From NCBI GenBank assembly GCA_965178125.1, contig OZ237751.1, forward strand, positions 248,001-312,000: DNA of 64,000 nucleotides, in the 5' to 3' direction. A program made the translations under genes and the position numbers. The DNA comes from Bilabrum cf. latius (Eukaryota; Bigyra: Bicosoecida; Bigyra; Bicosoecida). Positions 23,301-35,400 of this stretch are shown piece by piece (position 1 is the stretch's first letter; every line of letters begins with the position of its first letter). The notes beneath the pieces are model-generated. The model ran no database searches, was not told the origin of the DNA, and saw only the letters and a list, made by a program, of their open reading frames with translations.

Positions 23301-26300
23301 ACCGAATCCATCGACGTGCAGAACCGCAGAGCGGCGGAGCAGCAGAGGCAGAGGCAGCTGAGGTACAGGCGCCGGCGGGGTGTAGCAGTGCTGCCCGGGT
23401 CAGACGAATCTGACGGATCCGGCAGTGAGAGCGGCGGCGGCGGCGGCTTGGATGATTCCACGGGCCTCGGCGGCGGCGCATTTGTTGGCGGGGACAGCGA
23501 AGAAGACAGCGACTACGAAGCAGGGGGCAGGGGCAGCTAGCGGATGCGCGGCCGCTCTCGTCGCGTGGGTGGCCGCTCATCCCGCAGGAGACATGCCCAA
23601 GCAACTAGGACCAGTGGCAGGGCGAGGAGGCCGCCATCTCGACTTCTAGATGCCGGCGTGGAAGGGGATGGTGGTGCGTCACAAGAGAGTCGGCGGGATG
23701 GCCGGGCTAGGCGCGCTGCGAGGCGTGCCGCCCGCCGTTTCATAGAGCTGTCGGGGTCGGAGCGCGACGGGGACGAGGACCAGCACGATGGTCGCGACGA
23801 TCAAGATGGAAGCGATCTGGGCTTTGGTGGCTCAGACGATGACGATGACGGGCATGGAGCAGGCTTTGCTTCGCCCGAGGAAAGAGCAGCGGCACGGAAG
23901 CAGGGGGAGGCGCTGGCACTGGTGCGGAGACACTTCGATCCACCTAGCCTACCCCGCAGCGACTGGCTGCGCAGGACGAGGCCGTCTCCGGGGGCATACG
24001 TGCCCCAGCTGGGCGACGAGGTGGTGCTCGTGCGACCCGCCTTCGAGGCCTACGTGCAGGCTCAGATCGACGCGAGAGGCGGTGACGATGCGATTGAGAT
24101 ACCCACGGCGGCGTGGGGCAGATCTGCGCAGCTCGTTGCGTGCAGGGTCGTATCGATTCAGTTCGCATTTCCTGCTGCCGACCTCGGCAGGACGAATTCG
24201 CCGCAGAGACGCCGACCCGTTCGCGGTACCACCCATCGCGGGCAAACCTGGTTCCATGAACGGACAAAGGCGGGTCGCATGCGGCTGGACGTGCTGGCCA
24301 TCATAGAGCTGAGGCCCGACCAGGTGCTAGACGCCTCAGGCAGCGGGAGAGTGTCTTGGAAGACGCCTCGAAGGGCCAGCATGCCCAGACCAATCAAGGT
24401 GCAGCTGACTCGCAATCGGGGCGACGAGTTCCTTGTGTTGCGGTCCCGGTTCGACGCATGCATGCAGCTGCTCGGCGGGCAGATGAAGCGCGGGGCCCGG
24501 TGCAGGGTGGGGTACCTCGAGGGTGGCGACTATGCAGAGCACCGGGCCTACGGTCCTGCTTTGGATGGCAGGCATTACTCGGCGTTCCCGTCCATTGGGG
24601 CTGGAATCGGCCTGGAAGACGCACAGGAGGCGCCTTGGCAGCTTGCTGACTAGGCAATGGTGCCATCGGCTCCCTTTAGCATGGACTCCCGCCTTTCGTC
24701 CCTATTGCCAGCGTGGCGTTCGCTGGCCTGGAGCGCAGACATTGGCGCGGTGATTAATTTTGATGCGAGTCCAGGGTATGGAGACCCAGTTAGAGTGCTC
24801 CAGTTCGGAAACGATGACACTGGTGACTCTGCCGCGTCATTGGGTGCTGCTAGCAGCGCTTCCTCATCAGCGTCGTCCTCAGTCTCCTCTGAACCGCCGT
24901 GCTCAAGCAAGGGTGCAAAAACAGAGGATCAGCAGCCTGCTGATTTCCTGGATGCAGTGCGACCCCTGGACCCGCCTCCCCTTGAGGAAGACGGGCCGAT
25001 CGCTAAGCTGTACCCAGGCGTGATCCTGGACCGAGCAGGAGCGCAAGCCCAGCAGCAGGGGCTGCCACAAGACGATGCTCCCTCTAATGACGGCTCAGGC
25101 GGCCGGGGTGCCTCCGCAAGGAACCGCCATCGGTCTCCTGCTTCCAGCTCCAGCTAGTAGCAGCTCTACAACTCTGTACGGGTCCACTTCGATGGGCAGG
25201 CACCTGATCTCGTCTCTCCCTGGGAACTGATTCCTGCTCCCTCACGGCCGGCGAGCAGCTCCGGCTCTGCTTCGTCGGGCGCCGAGCCAGATGCTCCGTC
25301 CGAAGCGTAGCTTCTGTCTGCAGCCCTCGGGATGGTGCAGGAGGGACGGGCAGGAAGCGGTGCAGGCTCCGGGGCTGCAATCAGTGCAGGCTCCGGGGCT
25401 GCAAGCGGCGGAGCAGGTAACGGCAAGGATGGTCCCGGAACTGGTCGCAGCAGGAGTGCTCGCGATCAGGCAAAAGACCTCGCTGCCATGACCATGTTCG
25501 ACCGCTTGCCAGGCTTGCCCATTCGATTCAGAGCTGCGATGGTCCGGGGGCTGGTGGAGCTGAGGCGAACTGACGGCGTGTTGGCGGCAGCAACATCAGC
25601 AGCATCTCCAACACCATCATCCCATGCAGGCGCCAGCCTCGGGGATAGCGGGGATAGCGGCGGTGACACGTCTGCAGTGGGTAAATCCACTTCACAGGAA
25701 TCTGCTGCAGCGACACGCTCCACTCGCCCAGCAACCGATACAGCCCGGCGCCAGACCAGGCGCAGCAGTCGTTCGCCACAGGATGGACCGCCGTTCGAAA
25801 CGCAGGCAGCAGCCTCCGGTTCTGGAGGCGGCAGTGGCTTGTTGCGGTCGCGCAGCAGGCGAGGAGCTTCGGCCCGTGCAGTAGCGAACGACGCAGGCAA
25901 GCCTGACAGCAACAACAGCGGCAGCGGAGGCGAGGATGATTCCGCCGAAGACAACGCCCAGCTGCAAGTGGAGGCGTTTGTGCATGTGTTTGAGAGTCCC
26001 GCGTACCTTGCCTAGATCCCAGTTCCGATGTGCCTCACGACAATCCTGAGGCGGCTGCAGACCGGGTACTACCGGCAGCTGGCCTCTCTGCGAGCCGACG
26101 TGGATCTGTTGCTGCACAACTGCCGCACGTACAACAAAGCCGGCAGTGCTATCGTTCGAGTCGGAGAAAGGCTGCATGCACGTCTCCACGGCATGATTGC
26201 CGATGCAGTGAACGAGGCTGGCGAGAGTCCGTTTGGGCCTGAGGACTTCACGGATCCGAACAAGGATCCCGCGTGGAAAGCGGCGCGCTCTCGCGCTGTT

Positions 26301-27173
26301 CCCTCCACTCGTGGCGCTGCTGCGGGCACATCGAGCACAGCTGTGGCAACAAATGGTGTGAATCCTATGGCAGCTTCGAGCGGTACAAGTGCTGTGTCAA
26401 GCAGTGCCGATGGTACCGGAGCTGTTGGCACTCGGCCCGCTGGTAGCATGGATAAGGACGAGCTGCTGGCCCGACTGCACGGTATCATCGCCTCTGCCGA
26501 AGACCTGGACCCCAACGGCTGGTTTGCAGAGCCTGTACCGTTAGATGTAGCTCCTGACTACTTCGACCATGTGGATGTGCCCATGGACTTCAGCACCATC
26601 CGAGACAAGGCATAGAAGGGCAAGTACCAGGCTGTGCAAGATCTGGCCGACGACCTGCGGCTCATGTACCACAACGCGATGAAGTACAACGGGGAGGGTC
26701 ACGAGCTCTATCGACTTGGGGAAGAGTCTTGGGCAGCTGTGCTCCAGCTGCTGCGGCCCTTGCAGCAGCTGGCAGGCACAGCGCTCGATACATCTCGGCC
26801 GAGCGGCGTGGAGCTGGCAGCGGATGGTGGGGCAGGGTCGGTGCGTAGAGGGGCGCGGGCGGCGGGCCGCAAGCGAGGCAGAGACGAAGCAGGGCTTGCG
26901 GCAGACGACGAGGAGTACGTGGGCGAGGACGATGGTGAGGAGGACGAGGAGGCCGAGGCAGACTTCGATCGCAGAGCCAGACGTGCAGTGTCGTACAAGG
27001 AGTCTACCGATGAGGAGAGCGATGCCGATGACGACGAGGAAGAGGAAGAGGACGATGATGAGGATTTCGGGGCGTCGCGGCAGAGGAGCTCGCGTCAGCG
27101 TTCGAGTCGAAGGCAAGTCGAGCAAGCTTCCAGACACAGTCGCAGGTCGTCCAAGCGTAGGAGGCGGCGATGA
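17367..27173 (+). CDS. BRWD/PHIP-type WD40-repeat double-bromodomain chromatin protein
   Basis: BRWD/PHIP proteins bind acetylated or methylated histones and act with CUL4–DDB1. The frame runs 3,268 codons with 19 UAGs and no UAA or UGA until the UGA after an Arg-rich end. WD40 units span about 19062–21900 ('FTASDDGTVKIWN', 'VVYTVGDDGMLVVWD', 'LLSLSDDKSARLW', 'HMCWSPDGLELAALDD'). The PHIP-specific middle follows: 'YVPQLGDEVVLVRPAFEAYV' (about 23990), 'DEFLVLRSRFDACMQ', and 'LVSPWELIP' (about 25200), which parallels PHIP 'LSPWDMEPIP'. Bromodomain 1 is at about 25960–26200 (LTTILRRLQTGYYRQ … HNCRTYNKAGSAI). Bromodomain 2 is at about 26510–26760 (VPMDFSTIRDKA-UAG-KGKY … YHNAMKYNGEG). UAG at 26613 sits inside bromodomain 2, where relatives carry Glu or another polar residue. 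The tandem UAGs at 25155–25160 directly precede the PHIP block. N-terminal boundaries and a possible small intron near 18865 are uncertain. Confidence 0.85.
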
Positions 27174-27577
27174 CTAGAGGATCTGAAGGCAAGTCGAGCA
27201 AGCTTCCAGACACAGTCGCAGGTCGTCCAAGCGTAGGAGGCGGCGATGACTAGAGGATCTGAAGGCAAGTCGAGCAAGCTTCCAGACACAGTCGCAGGTC
27301 GTCCAAGCGTAGGAGGCGGCGATGACTAGAGGATCCGAGTCGAAGGCAAGTCGAGCAAACTTCCAGACACAGTCGCAGGTCGTCCAAGCGTAGGAGGCGG
27401 CGATGACTAGAGGATCTGAAGGCAAGTCGAGCAAGCTTCCAGACACAGTCGCAGGTCGTCCAAGCGTAGGAGGCGGCGATGACTAGAGGATCCGAGTCGA
27501 AGGCAAGTCGAGCAAACTTCCAGACACAGTCGCAGGTCGTCCAAGCGTAGGAGGCGGCGATGACTAGAGGATCCGAG
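27109..27577. repeat. Six-copy 76/81-bp tandem array duplicating the BRWD 3' coding end
   Basis: Copies start at 27109, 27185, 27261, 27342, 27418 and 27499. Spacings are 76, 76, 81, 76 and 81. Each copy begins GAAGGCAAGTCGAGCAA and ends with the BRWD terminal codons, the UGA stop and TAGAGGATC. The longer units carry an extra 5 bp after GGATC. Copies 4 and 6 share AAACTTCC instead of AAGCTTCC, so a two-unit block was itself copied. Copy 1 is the real BRWD end; the rest lie in the 3' UTR or convergent intergenic space. Because 76 is not a multiple of 3, the array is not an in-frame protein repeat. Frames seen on the minus strand here are by-products. Confidence 0.9.
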
Positions 27578-27734
27578 GCGTTCGCAAAGTAGCGCGTGCT
27601 CTCTTGGATCCCAAGTGGCCACGACTCTAAAAATAAATTTGGAAATTACATCAGCCTGCCTCAGTAGTGTTTAATCAACAAGCAAAAAAAAATGCATTGT
27701 TGCCGACACTCCCACCACCACGCGGCCGCTTGGC

Positions 27735-29510
27735 TTACGCAGCAGCGTCTGCACCTCGCAAGCTGGACTCCATGGCCCCAACTACGGATGCATCCGCTCC
27801 TTGCACTTTGACACCTCGCTCGATCTCGTCCCACAGATCACCCAGCTAGGGGGCTGCCCCCGGGTCCCCGCCTTCCTAACCAGGAGTAGAAGCGGAGCTA
27901 CCCTCGCTACTGCTGCCCTCCAACGGCTCCATGCTGCCCGGCATGCTAGCGTGTGCAATGCTTCCATCCTACTGGTCCAATCCCACTCCGGGACCCTGGT
28001 CCTACTAGTTGATCAGCTCGCTCTCCGCCTGCGTCTCCTCCTGCTCGTCCCTGGCCGCCTCGTCGCCAGCGCCCTGCTCCTCGGCCCGCTGCTGCTTCGC
28101 CTTCATTTCCTCCAAGTGAGCCTTTTCCTCTACCGAGAGATCGTACGAATCGGGGAGCTGAAGCCCCAGCTTGCCGTAGACTGCCTTGGTGAACTCGGGC
28201 CGGAAGGTAGAGTGCTTGGCCCGGCCCGAGATGGCCCAGGCCTCGCTCATCTTCTGCATCTCGTACTCCAGCTCCGGGTGCACCACGTTCAGCGTTCCGT
28301 TGTTCCTCGCCACTGTGGCGAGGCTGAACAGGATATCTTCGCCGTTCCAGCGGGGCCGGGCGTCTGCCTGCTCTTTCTCGAAACGCGGCGCCCACTTGAA
28401 AAACTCGCCTACGCTGAACGTTGGCGCCACCAGGATCTTCGTCAGCACGATAGGACAGCGGGAATACGGCCCTGTGTTGTACACTGAGTAAGGCGCTTCT
28501 CGTGTGGGCCACCGGCAGAACACTCCGTGGATCCTCTGCGACGTCGTGCGAGAGCGGCAATGTGCGGCAAAGCGAAAGGTCCACGAGAGTCTGAAAGAGC
28601 GCGGGCGATTAAGGGCTGGCAGTTCAGTAGCATGGTCTATTCAATCCCAATGGGCGGGGCTTCATCGATCGAGCAGCGCGCCACAGACGCAGTGCAAGGT
28701 ACCAGCGCAGGGACAATACTTTCTCCGCAAATCCCGTCCCAGCTCCCACAAGCGACGTCAAGGAAACCCAGGGATACTCTACACGGCTAGAAAGATTCAG
28801 AGAGCAAACATATTAAATAACGGCCTGGAACTCACGTCTGGCTGCTCCTTATAGGCAGTAAGAAGCCGATGCAACCCATGCCTCGGCAGCATGAGGTCGT
28901 CGTCTTGCACGAGCACTCTTGGTCGCTCTGAGAGCGCAGCAGCAGCAAAACGCTGGTGCAAGCCCAAATCCCGAGTGGAAGACACCAAGGTGATCCGCTC
29001 TGGGTCGGAAGCAACCACGTCCGACAGGGAATCTTCGTCTGGATTGGCATTCCAGATGATAATTTTCGGGACCAGCTCAGGCCACGCCAAGTAGTTTGAT
29101 ACAATCCTCCTAACAGCGTCCGGTCTCTTAAACGACATAAGAACCAAAGTTGCCCCAATATTCTCTGAATCGTCGACAATTGGCTGAGGCGGGGTGGCAC
29201 CGCATGACGAACCTAAACACGGAAACTCGATCACACGAGCGCCAATCAGAGCGCCAAACACGGACACAACCGAGGTCAATACTAATAATCCACATATTCC
29301 TGCATATTTGGCGCAGTGTATGATAGGTCCGAGCGTAGCTTGGGGGCACTTTGGCATGCTTGGTGCCATCGCCGCAGCTCCCGCTCCTAGCAGCCTCTCT
29401 CGTCCCCCTCGCCCCTCCTCAGAGTCAGATGCCACGGTTGGGGCAGCATTCAATGATACATTACTGCTTGCATTCCGTCTCAAAGCCGCTCCACTCGGAG
29501 CCTCGTCCAT
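27735..29510 (-). CDS. GT64-like type II membrane glycosyltransferase
   Basis: A Golgi-type glycosyltransferase resembling the exostosin C-terminal (GT64) domain. Exon 1 (28836–29510) gives a cytosolic tail, one membrane anchor near residues 68–90 ('GICGLLVLTSVVSVFGALIG'), then 'TLVLMSFKRPDAVRRIVSNY', 'IIIWNANPDED' and the metal-binding DDD in 'VLVQDDDLMLP'. Exon 2 (27735–28535) gives 'GVFCRWPTR', 'YNTGPYSRCPIVLTKILV' and 'WNGEDILFSLATVARNNG', matching the family GEDI/DDIAMNF block. The joining intron 28536–28835 (GTGAGT…GCAG) is 300 nt and phase 0. The protein is 491 residues. Five UAGs, two of them adjacent (28002–28007), lie in the low-complexity tail before UAA at 27735–27737. The tail is therefore less certain than the catalytic domain. 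It diverges from NME7. Confidence 0.8.
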
Positions 29511-29645
29511 GCCCTGCTTGATTGCCTCAGCGATTCCCCACGATCCCCGCGCTTTCCGTTGAGGTTCCGCAACGGCAGCGATTCAAAGGTTGCAACCGCC
29601 ATCCGGGCGCCAACGGCAAAATCAGATCACGCCTCACTACACGCC

Positions 29646-31383
29646 ATGGTAGACGCCGAAACGTACTCATTTCGGCTAGAATGGCTCGACACTGTTGCAT
29701 CTCTCCGTAGATACTTTAAGCTGATCTACTTTGAGGGACCGAAAGGCAAGCAGAAGGATGAAATCCAGCTGGTCGACATGAAGTCGGGCGGCATATTCTT
29801 GAAGAGGATTAAGTGCCCCACTGTAGAACTTAAGCTTCTTCAGCCTGGAGCCAAAGTTGTGATGTGAGCAATCTTCCTCGGCTGTCGCACCCCAATATGC
29901 GCCACCGCCTAGTCTCCGAACACAGCTTGATCTGCTCCAGTGGCTCACTCCTATTACCCGCAGCTTTGGCCGCACAATGACAGTATTAGACTACGAAGAC
30001 ATGCACACAAAACGAAAGCTGCATTCGGAGCGCGAGAGAGTGTGCGCGGTTCTCTGCGGCACTGAAGCAGTACAGCAGGCGGCTGGCCACCTGATCGACG
30101 CGGGCGAGCGCGCCGGCCTGCGGCTGAGGAGAGCCCAGACTGTTTCGCTGTCGCGATCAGATGCATCTTCATTCGCTCGGGCATGCGGCAGCGCCGCAGA
30201 AGGCGCTTCGGGCCCCCGCCTTCCGCCAGCACCCTCGGCGAGCTCGCTCGCGGCCGGTGCCGGCGCCGCCTCCAGCACACCGACCGGGCTGGTGGTGGAA
30301 TTCGCAGGAAAGAACGCCACCGTGACCTTTGCAGATGCCGTTCGGTCCTCCTCCGCACTCGCCGCGCTCCCCGTCGGCGCCCTGGCCGCCGCCCAAGGCC
30401 CCTCCTCGGCCCAAGCCGCCCTGGCCCTGGTCTTTGGCGAAGAAGACGCTCCCCTGCCCGGCGGTGCGGACGAGAGCGTGGGAGCCGTGGGCGGCAGGGC
30501 CGCGCTGCCGCCCCCTGGTGTGCGACCCTCCGCCTCTGCCGCGGATCAGGACTCCTTCGCGAGGAGCAAGAGGCTGGCCGCAGGCTCGATGGGGCTGGCA
30601 GGGGTCGGGCCCGCCAGGCTCGAGTCGGCCCGGCGAGGCACCGGCAAGATGTCCCGGGGCTGCTGCGCCGCGATCGTGCTGCCACACCTGGTATCGGATG
30701 GGCAGTCCGGCGCGGCGCTGCAGGCCCTTCTGGACGGGGCTAGCACCAGCGGAGAAGGGAAGGGAAGCCTCGACCCAGCAGCGGACTCCAAGCCCGCGGG
30801 CCCGGCCCGGCTGACGGCCCTGTGCGTGATGGACCTGGACTCGGTCACGGCTGGGGAACACACGGAGGTGTACGAGGGAGTGCTGCCCATGCCCCGGTAC
30901 AGGGCAATGGTGGAGTCGCTGGCGGTAGGGCCCTGCATAGCCGTTGAGCTGTACGGGCCCGGCGCCGTCCGGCGCGCACGTGCGCTGTGCGGGCCCAGGG
31001 ACGTGGAAGCTGCCCGCCGCGTAGAATCGCTGAAGGGGACAGTGAGGGCCCGATTCGGGTTGGACGAGGCGCGTTGCGGGGTGCACGTGACTGACCTGGA
31101 GGAGGACGGGGAGGGTGAGAGCGAGTACCTGTTCGGGGTGTGCTGCGGCTGGGGAGAGGGCGAGGGCGAGGGCGAGGGAGGTGGACGGGAGGTGGCTGCG
31201 GGGGGTGCTGCTTATGCCTCTGGGGCTGGGGCTGGGGACACGCTCGGGAGGAGCGCAGCAACGGGTGGCCTTGGGGCCTCTAGAACGAGCGGTGGCTTGG
31301 GTAAGGCGACGGGAAGGGGCGGCGGGGCCGGTTGGGGCCGGCTGCCGGGAGAGTCTGCGGTCCTGGCTGAGCGGCCGTTCTGA
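29646..31383 (+). CDS. NME7: NME7-like protein (DM10 plus NDK domains)
   Basis: NME7 is a microtubule protein of cilia and centrosomes: a doublet inner protein and gamma-tubulin-ring partner. Exon 1 (29646–29863) encodes the DM10 domain ('YSFRLEWLDTVASLRRYFKL', 'SGGIFLKRIKCP'). The 100-nt intron 29864–29963 (GTGAGC…CCGCAG) joins it to 'FGRTMTVLDYED', as in human NME7 'FSRQLVLIDYGD'. NDK-like sequence follows. The best block is 'EVYEGVLPMPRYRAMVESL', 'GPCIAVELYGPGAVRRARAL' and 'RARFGLDEARCGVHVTDLEE', and it keeps the histidine equivalent to the NDK phospho-histidine. Total 545 residues with Ala/Gly-rich inserts. No UAG occurs, and the stop is UGA. The first NDK domain looks degenerate, so catalysis is doubtful. 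Its presence suggests a flagellated organism. Confidence 0.83.
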
Positions 31384-32491
31384 TGCATGCTTGCCAAGAC
31401 TAGCGTTGTAGACATCATGTGTACTACCATCAATATATTATCAATCCTCACGACCGATTTCCGGCTCGGCCTGAGCTCCAGACACGCTGTGTCAGGAACA
31501 ACGTGCAGCAGATACTCTGGAGGCAAGGGTTCATAGCTAGAATGTTCAATAGAACATCTATATATATGATCCACTACAGTATTGCTCAGAAAGACCTGCA
31601 CGACACTATTTAGGCTAGGGCGGTGAGTCCTCGAGAAAGTAGTGCTTCTTTCCCACTCCGCATCCGTTTAAATTGATCTTGAGTCGATGTGTTCATATCC
31701 AAATGCTTATTATCAACCGAAGTCAACGGCTGTAATGATGCAAGTCCTTTGCTGATCTAGAATCTCCGTCTAGAATGCCGAATGGAACTTAAACCAGACT
31801 CAACACTGCAAACAGCACATTACATTGCCGAGAACACGGAGACGAGGATGCCGGATTTCACAAATAGAGTGGAACAGTACGCGTACTTGACGCTTTAGGT
31901 TGAGCTGATACCTCTCAAAAGACAGTGAGTACTACCTGTGAAACACAAACCAACACAGCCCTTTGATTCGGGCTAGTTCCATAGGATTTGTTGTACAAGG
32001 TCAAGGTCAACCTTGGATCCTCTTGACATGGCGAATAGACATGCGTTACAACAAAAATATGCATGCACGAGTTATTTGTATGTTCTGTGTGATACACTCT
32101 TGGGTCGAATCGCCTGGCGTTTTGCTCCGGGTGGTATTGGAACCGAAGGTACTTTGGATTGGATCCACGGCTGGGAGCCTTGAGAACGCTCATCCCTTGC
32201 GCTAAACGAAGAGGTTTTTGGTCTTCTATGGCACGGTTACAGCTATAAAGATACATATTTTAAACATTTTGCCTTTTGAATTTCAGTATGCTTAGCTGAA
32301 TCCGCCACGTTTGGGATTATTTTGGAATATGCGTGTCAAGGGTAGCAGGCAGCTGACATCCGACTCCGCAAGGTGCAGGATCGATACTATACTACCAAAC
32401 GATTTGGCTCTCCTCCAATAAACAAATCATCGCAGCATACTTAAGATCTTAAGACAGGAAATACACCAAAACAAAGAAAAGAAGGACGGAA
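31384..32491. other. Gene-less region upstream of the FG-GAP gene
   Basis: About 1.1 kb that is more AT-rich than its surroundings. A 113-codon minus-strand open frame (31915–32256) has no recognisable features and I do not accept it. The region should include the NME7 3' UTR and the FG-GAP promoter. No tRNA, mobile element or repeat was recognised. Confidence 0.5.
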
Positions 32492-35400
32492 ATGAGAACA
32501 GGAGTACTCGTCACCGTTCTCGTTCTCGCAATATACAGCAAGCCCACGTGGTGCTCCGCAGCGCCACCTAGCCCCTCTCCGGCCCCCTTCGGCTCCGTGC
32601 GCTCAGTCGTCGAGCTCGCCAACGGACTCAACGGAGTCCCGGCAGACCTCGTGCCTGCCAGTGGACAGCTCGGCGTCTCTCTCATCAGCATCGGCGACTG
32701 GGACGGTGATGGTGTGGCCGACATGGCCGCATCCGCGGCGTGGCTCAACACGGCCTACGTCATGCTCATGCACGCCAACCAGACCGTCAAGCGCGTCGTG
32801 AGCTGCGGGCCCGACGCGCCAGGATACGGGCATGCCATGCCAGGGGCAGGCCAGTGGTGGGGCCACGGGCTGGCGTTCGTCGGCATGGAGCCTCTGCCCG
32901 GACAGCCACATGTGACTGGCGTCCGTCTGCTGGTGACGCAATTCGTGAACGGCCACCTGTACGACCTGCTGCTGGCTCCCAACGGCACCTTCGCCAGATC
33001 CATCAAGCACTCCGGTGCGGACCTGGTGGCCGTGCAAGGCAACGACCTCACCGTGGCCGGCCGCATGGGCATCTCGGTGGCCAGCGCGGACGTGGATGGC
33101 GACGGCTTGGCCGATGTCATCCTGGGAGCGGACAGTCAGTTTGGCGCGGTGGGCGGCGTGTCTATCCTGTTCGCGGACCCGGCCGACCCCTTCAGCTTCT
33201 CCCACGCGGTGACCATCTCGAATGGCAAGAGCGGACTGCCAGCTGCCACCATCCCGGCCGGATCCAGGATGGGCTACACCGTGTCGTGGCTGGGCGCATG
33301 GGGCGATGGCACCAACGCGCTGGCCATCGGCGGCGGGCCGCACGAAGGTGCGAACATCGTGCTGCTGGTGGGCATGCATGCCAACGGCAGCGTGGCGTGG
33401 CAGCAGCCCATCGGCAGCGACACGGGCGGCATGCCGATACTCTCGCTGTCCACCTTGGGGTTCGGATCCGCCGTCAGCGCCGTGGATCTCGACGGCCAGG
33501 CCCCGCTGGACCTGCTCATCGGCGCCGCGGACTACAACACAGGCAACGGCAAGCTATACATGTGCGTGCTGAACCAGTCCAGCCGCCAAGTCACATCGCA
33601 CGTCGAGGTGTCCAACGGACAGGGCGGGCTGCCTGCATCTACCTACGCCAGCGGCGATGTGTTCGGCAGCTCCGTGGCGGGCGTGCTGCATCCGGTGTAC
33701 GACGGCGGCGATCGCGTGGTGTACGTGGGTGCGCGACATCGTGGGACACAGCAAGTGGGCTCTGTGTTCGCCATGACTGTGCGGGGCAGCACAGTGGTAG
33801 CGGCGTCGCCCAGCCCCAGCCCCACACCAAGCACGAGTCCGAGTCCATCTGTGACACCATCGCCCAGCACTACACCATCGCCCAGCCCCTCTCCGGCCCC
33901 CTTCGGCTCCGTGCGCTCAGTCGTCGAGCTCGCCAACGGACTCAACGGAGTCCCGGCAGACCTCGTGCCTGCCAGTGGACAGCTCGGCGTCTCTCTCATC
34001 AGCATCGGCGACTGGGACGGTGATGGTGTGGCCGACATGGCCGCATCCGCGGCGTGGCTCAACACGGCCTACGTCATGCTCATGCACGCCAACCAGACCG
34101 TCAAGCGCGTCGTGAGCTGCGGGCCCGACGCGCCAGGATACGGGCATGCCATGCCAGGGGGAGGCCAGTGGTGGGGCCACGGGCTGGCGCTCGTCGGCAT
34201 GGAGCCTCTGCCCGGACAGCCACATGTGACTGGCGTCCGTCTGCTGGTGACGCAATTCGTGAACGGCCACCTGTACGACCTGCTGCTGGCTCCCAACGGC
34301 ACCTTCGCCAGATCCATCAAGCACTCCGGTGCGGACCTGGTGGCCGTGCAAGGCAACGACCTCACCGTGGCCGGCCGCATGGGCATCTCGGTGGCCAGCG
34401 CGGACGTGGATGGCGACGGCTTGGCCGATGTCATCCTGGGAGCGGACAGTCAGTTTGGCGCGGTGGGCGGCGTGTCCATCCTGTTCGCGGACCCGGCCGA
34501 CCCCTTCAGCTTCTCCCACGCGGTGACCATCTCGAATGGCAAGAGCGGACTGCCAGCTGCCACCATCCCGGCCGGATCCAGGATGGGCTACACCGTGTCG
34601 TGGCTGGGCGCATGGGGCGATGGCACCAACACGCTGGCCATCGGCGGCGGGCCGCACGAAGGTGCGAACATCGTGCTGCTGGTGGGCATGCATGCCAACG
34701 GCAGCGTGGCGTGGCAGCAGCCCATCGGCAGCGACACGGGCGGCATGCCGATACTCTCGCTGTCCACCTTGGGGTTCGGATCCGCCGTCAGCGCCGTGGA
34801 TCTCGACGGCCAGGCCCCGCTGGACCTGCTCATCGGCGCCGCGGACTACAACACAGGCAACGGCAAGCTATACATGTGCGTGCTGAACCAGTCCAGCCGC
34901 CAAGTCACATCGCACGTCGAGGTGTCCAACGGACAGGGCGGGCTGCCTGCATCTACCTACGCCAGCGGCGATGTGTTCGGCAGCTCCGTGGCGGGCGTGC
35001 TGCATCCGGTGTACGACGGCGGCGATCGCGTGGTGTACGTGGGTGCGCGACATCGTGGGACACAGCAAGTGGGCTCTGTGTTCGCCATGACTGTGCGGGG
35101 CAGCAATGTTGCATCAGCTTCAGCAACGCCTACACCGAGTTCTACGCCGACACCGAGCCCCACGGCCAGTCTCAGCCCAAGTACCAGCCCCACGCCCAGC
35201 AACTCGGCCACACCAAGTACCAGCCCCACGCCCAGCAACTCGGCCTCACCAAGTACCAGCCCCACGCCCAGCAACTCGGCCTCACCAAGTACCAGCCCCA
35301 CGCCCAGCAACTCGGCCACACCAAGTACCAGCCCCACGCCCAGCAACTCGGCCACACCAAGTACCAGCCCCACGCCCAGCAACTCGGCCTCACCAAGTAC

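Noticed and set aside
10971-27173. Series of short ORFs ending in TAG interpreted as separate genes or pseudogenes
   Set aside because: Consecutive ORFs share one frame, abut exactly at TAG, never break at TAA or TGA, and spell single homologous proteins.
27109-27577. CRISPR-like array
   Set aside because: The spacers are not unique, the unit contains the end of a coding sequence, and the genome is eukaryotic.
27095-27622. Minus-strand ORFs repeating SGSLLDLPSDPLVIAAS across the array
   Set aside because: They merely read the tandem DNA repeat; no start context or homology.
31915-32256. 113-codon minus-strand ORF
   Set aside because: No domain features, unusual composition for a coding region here, and no supporting splice or start context.
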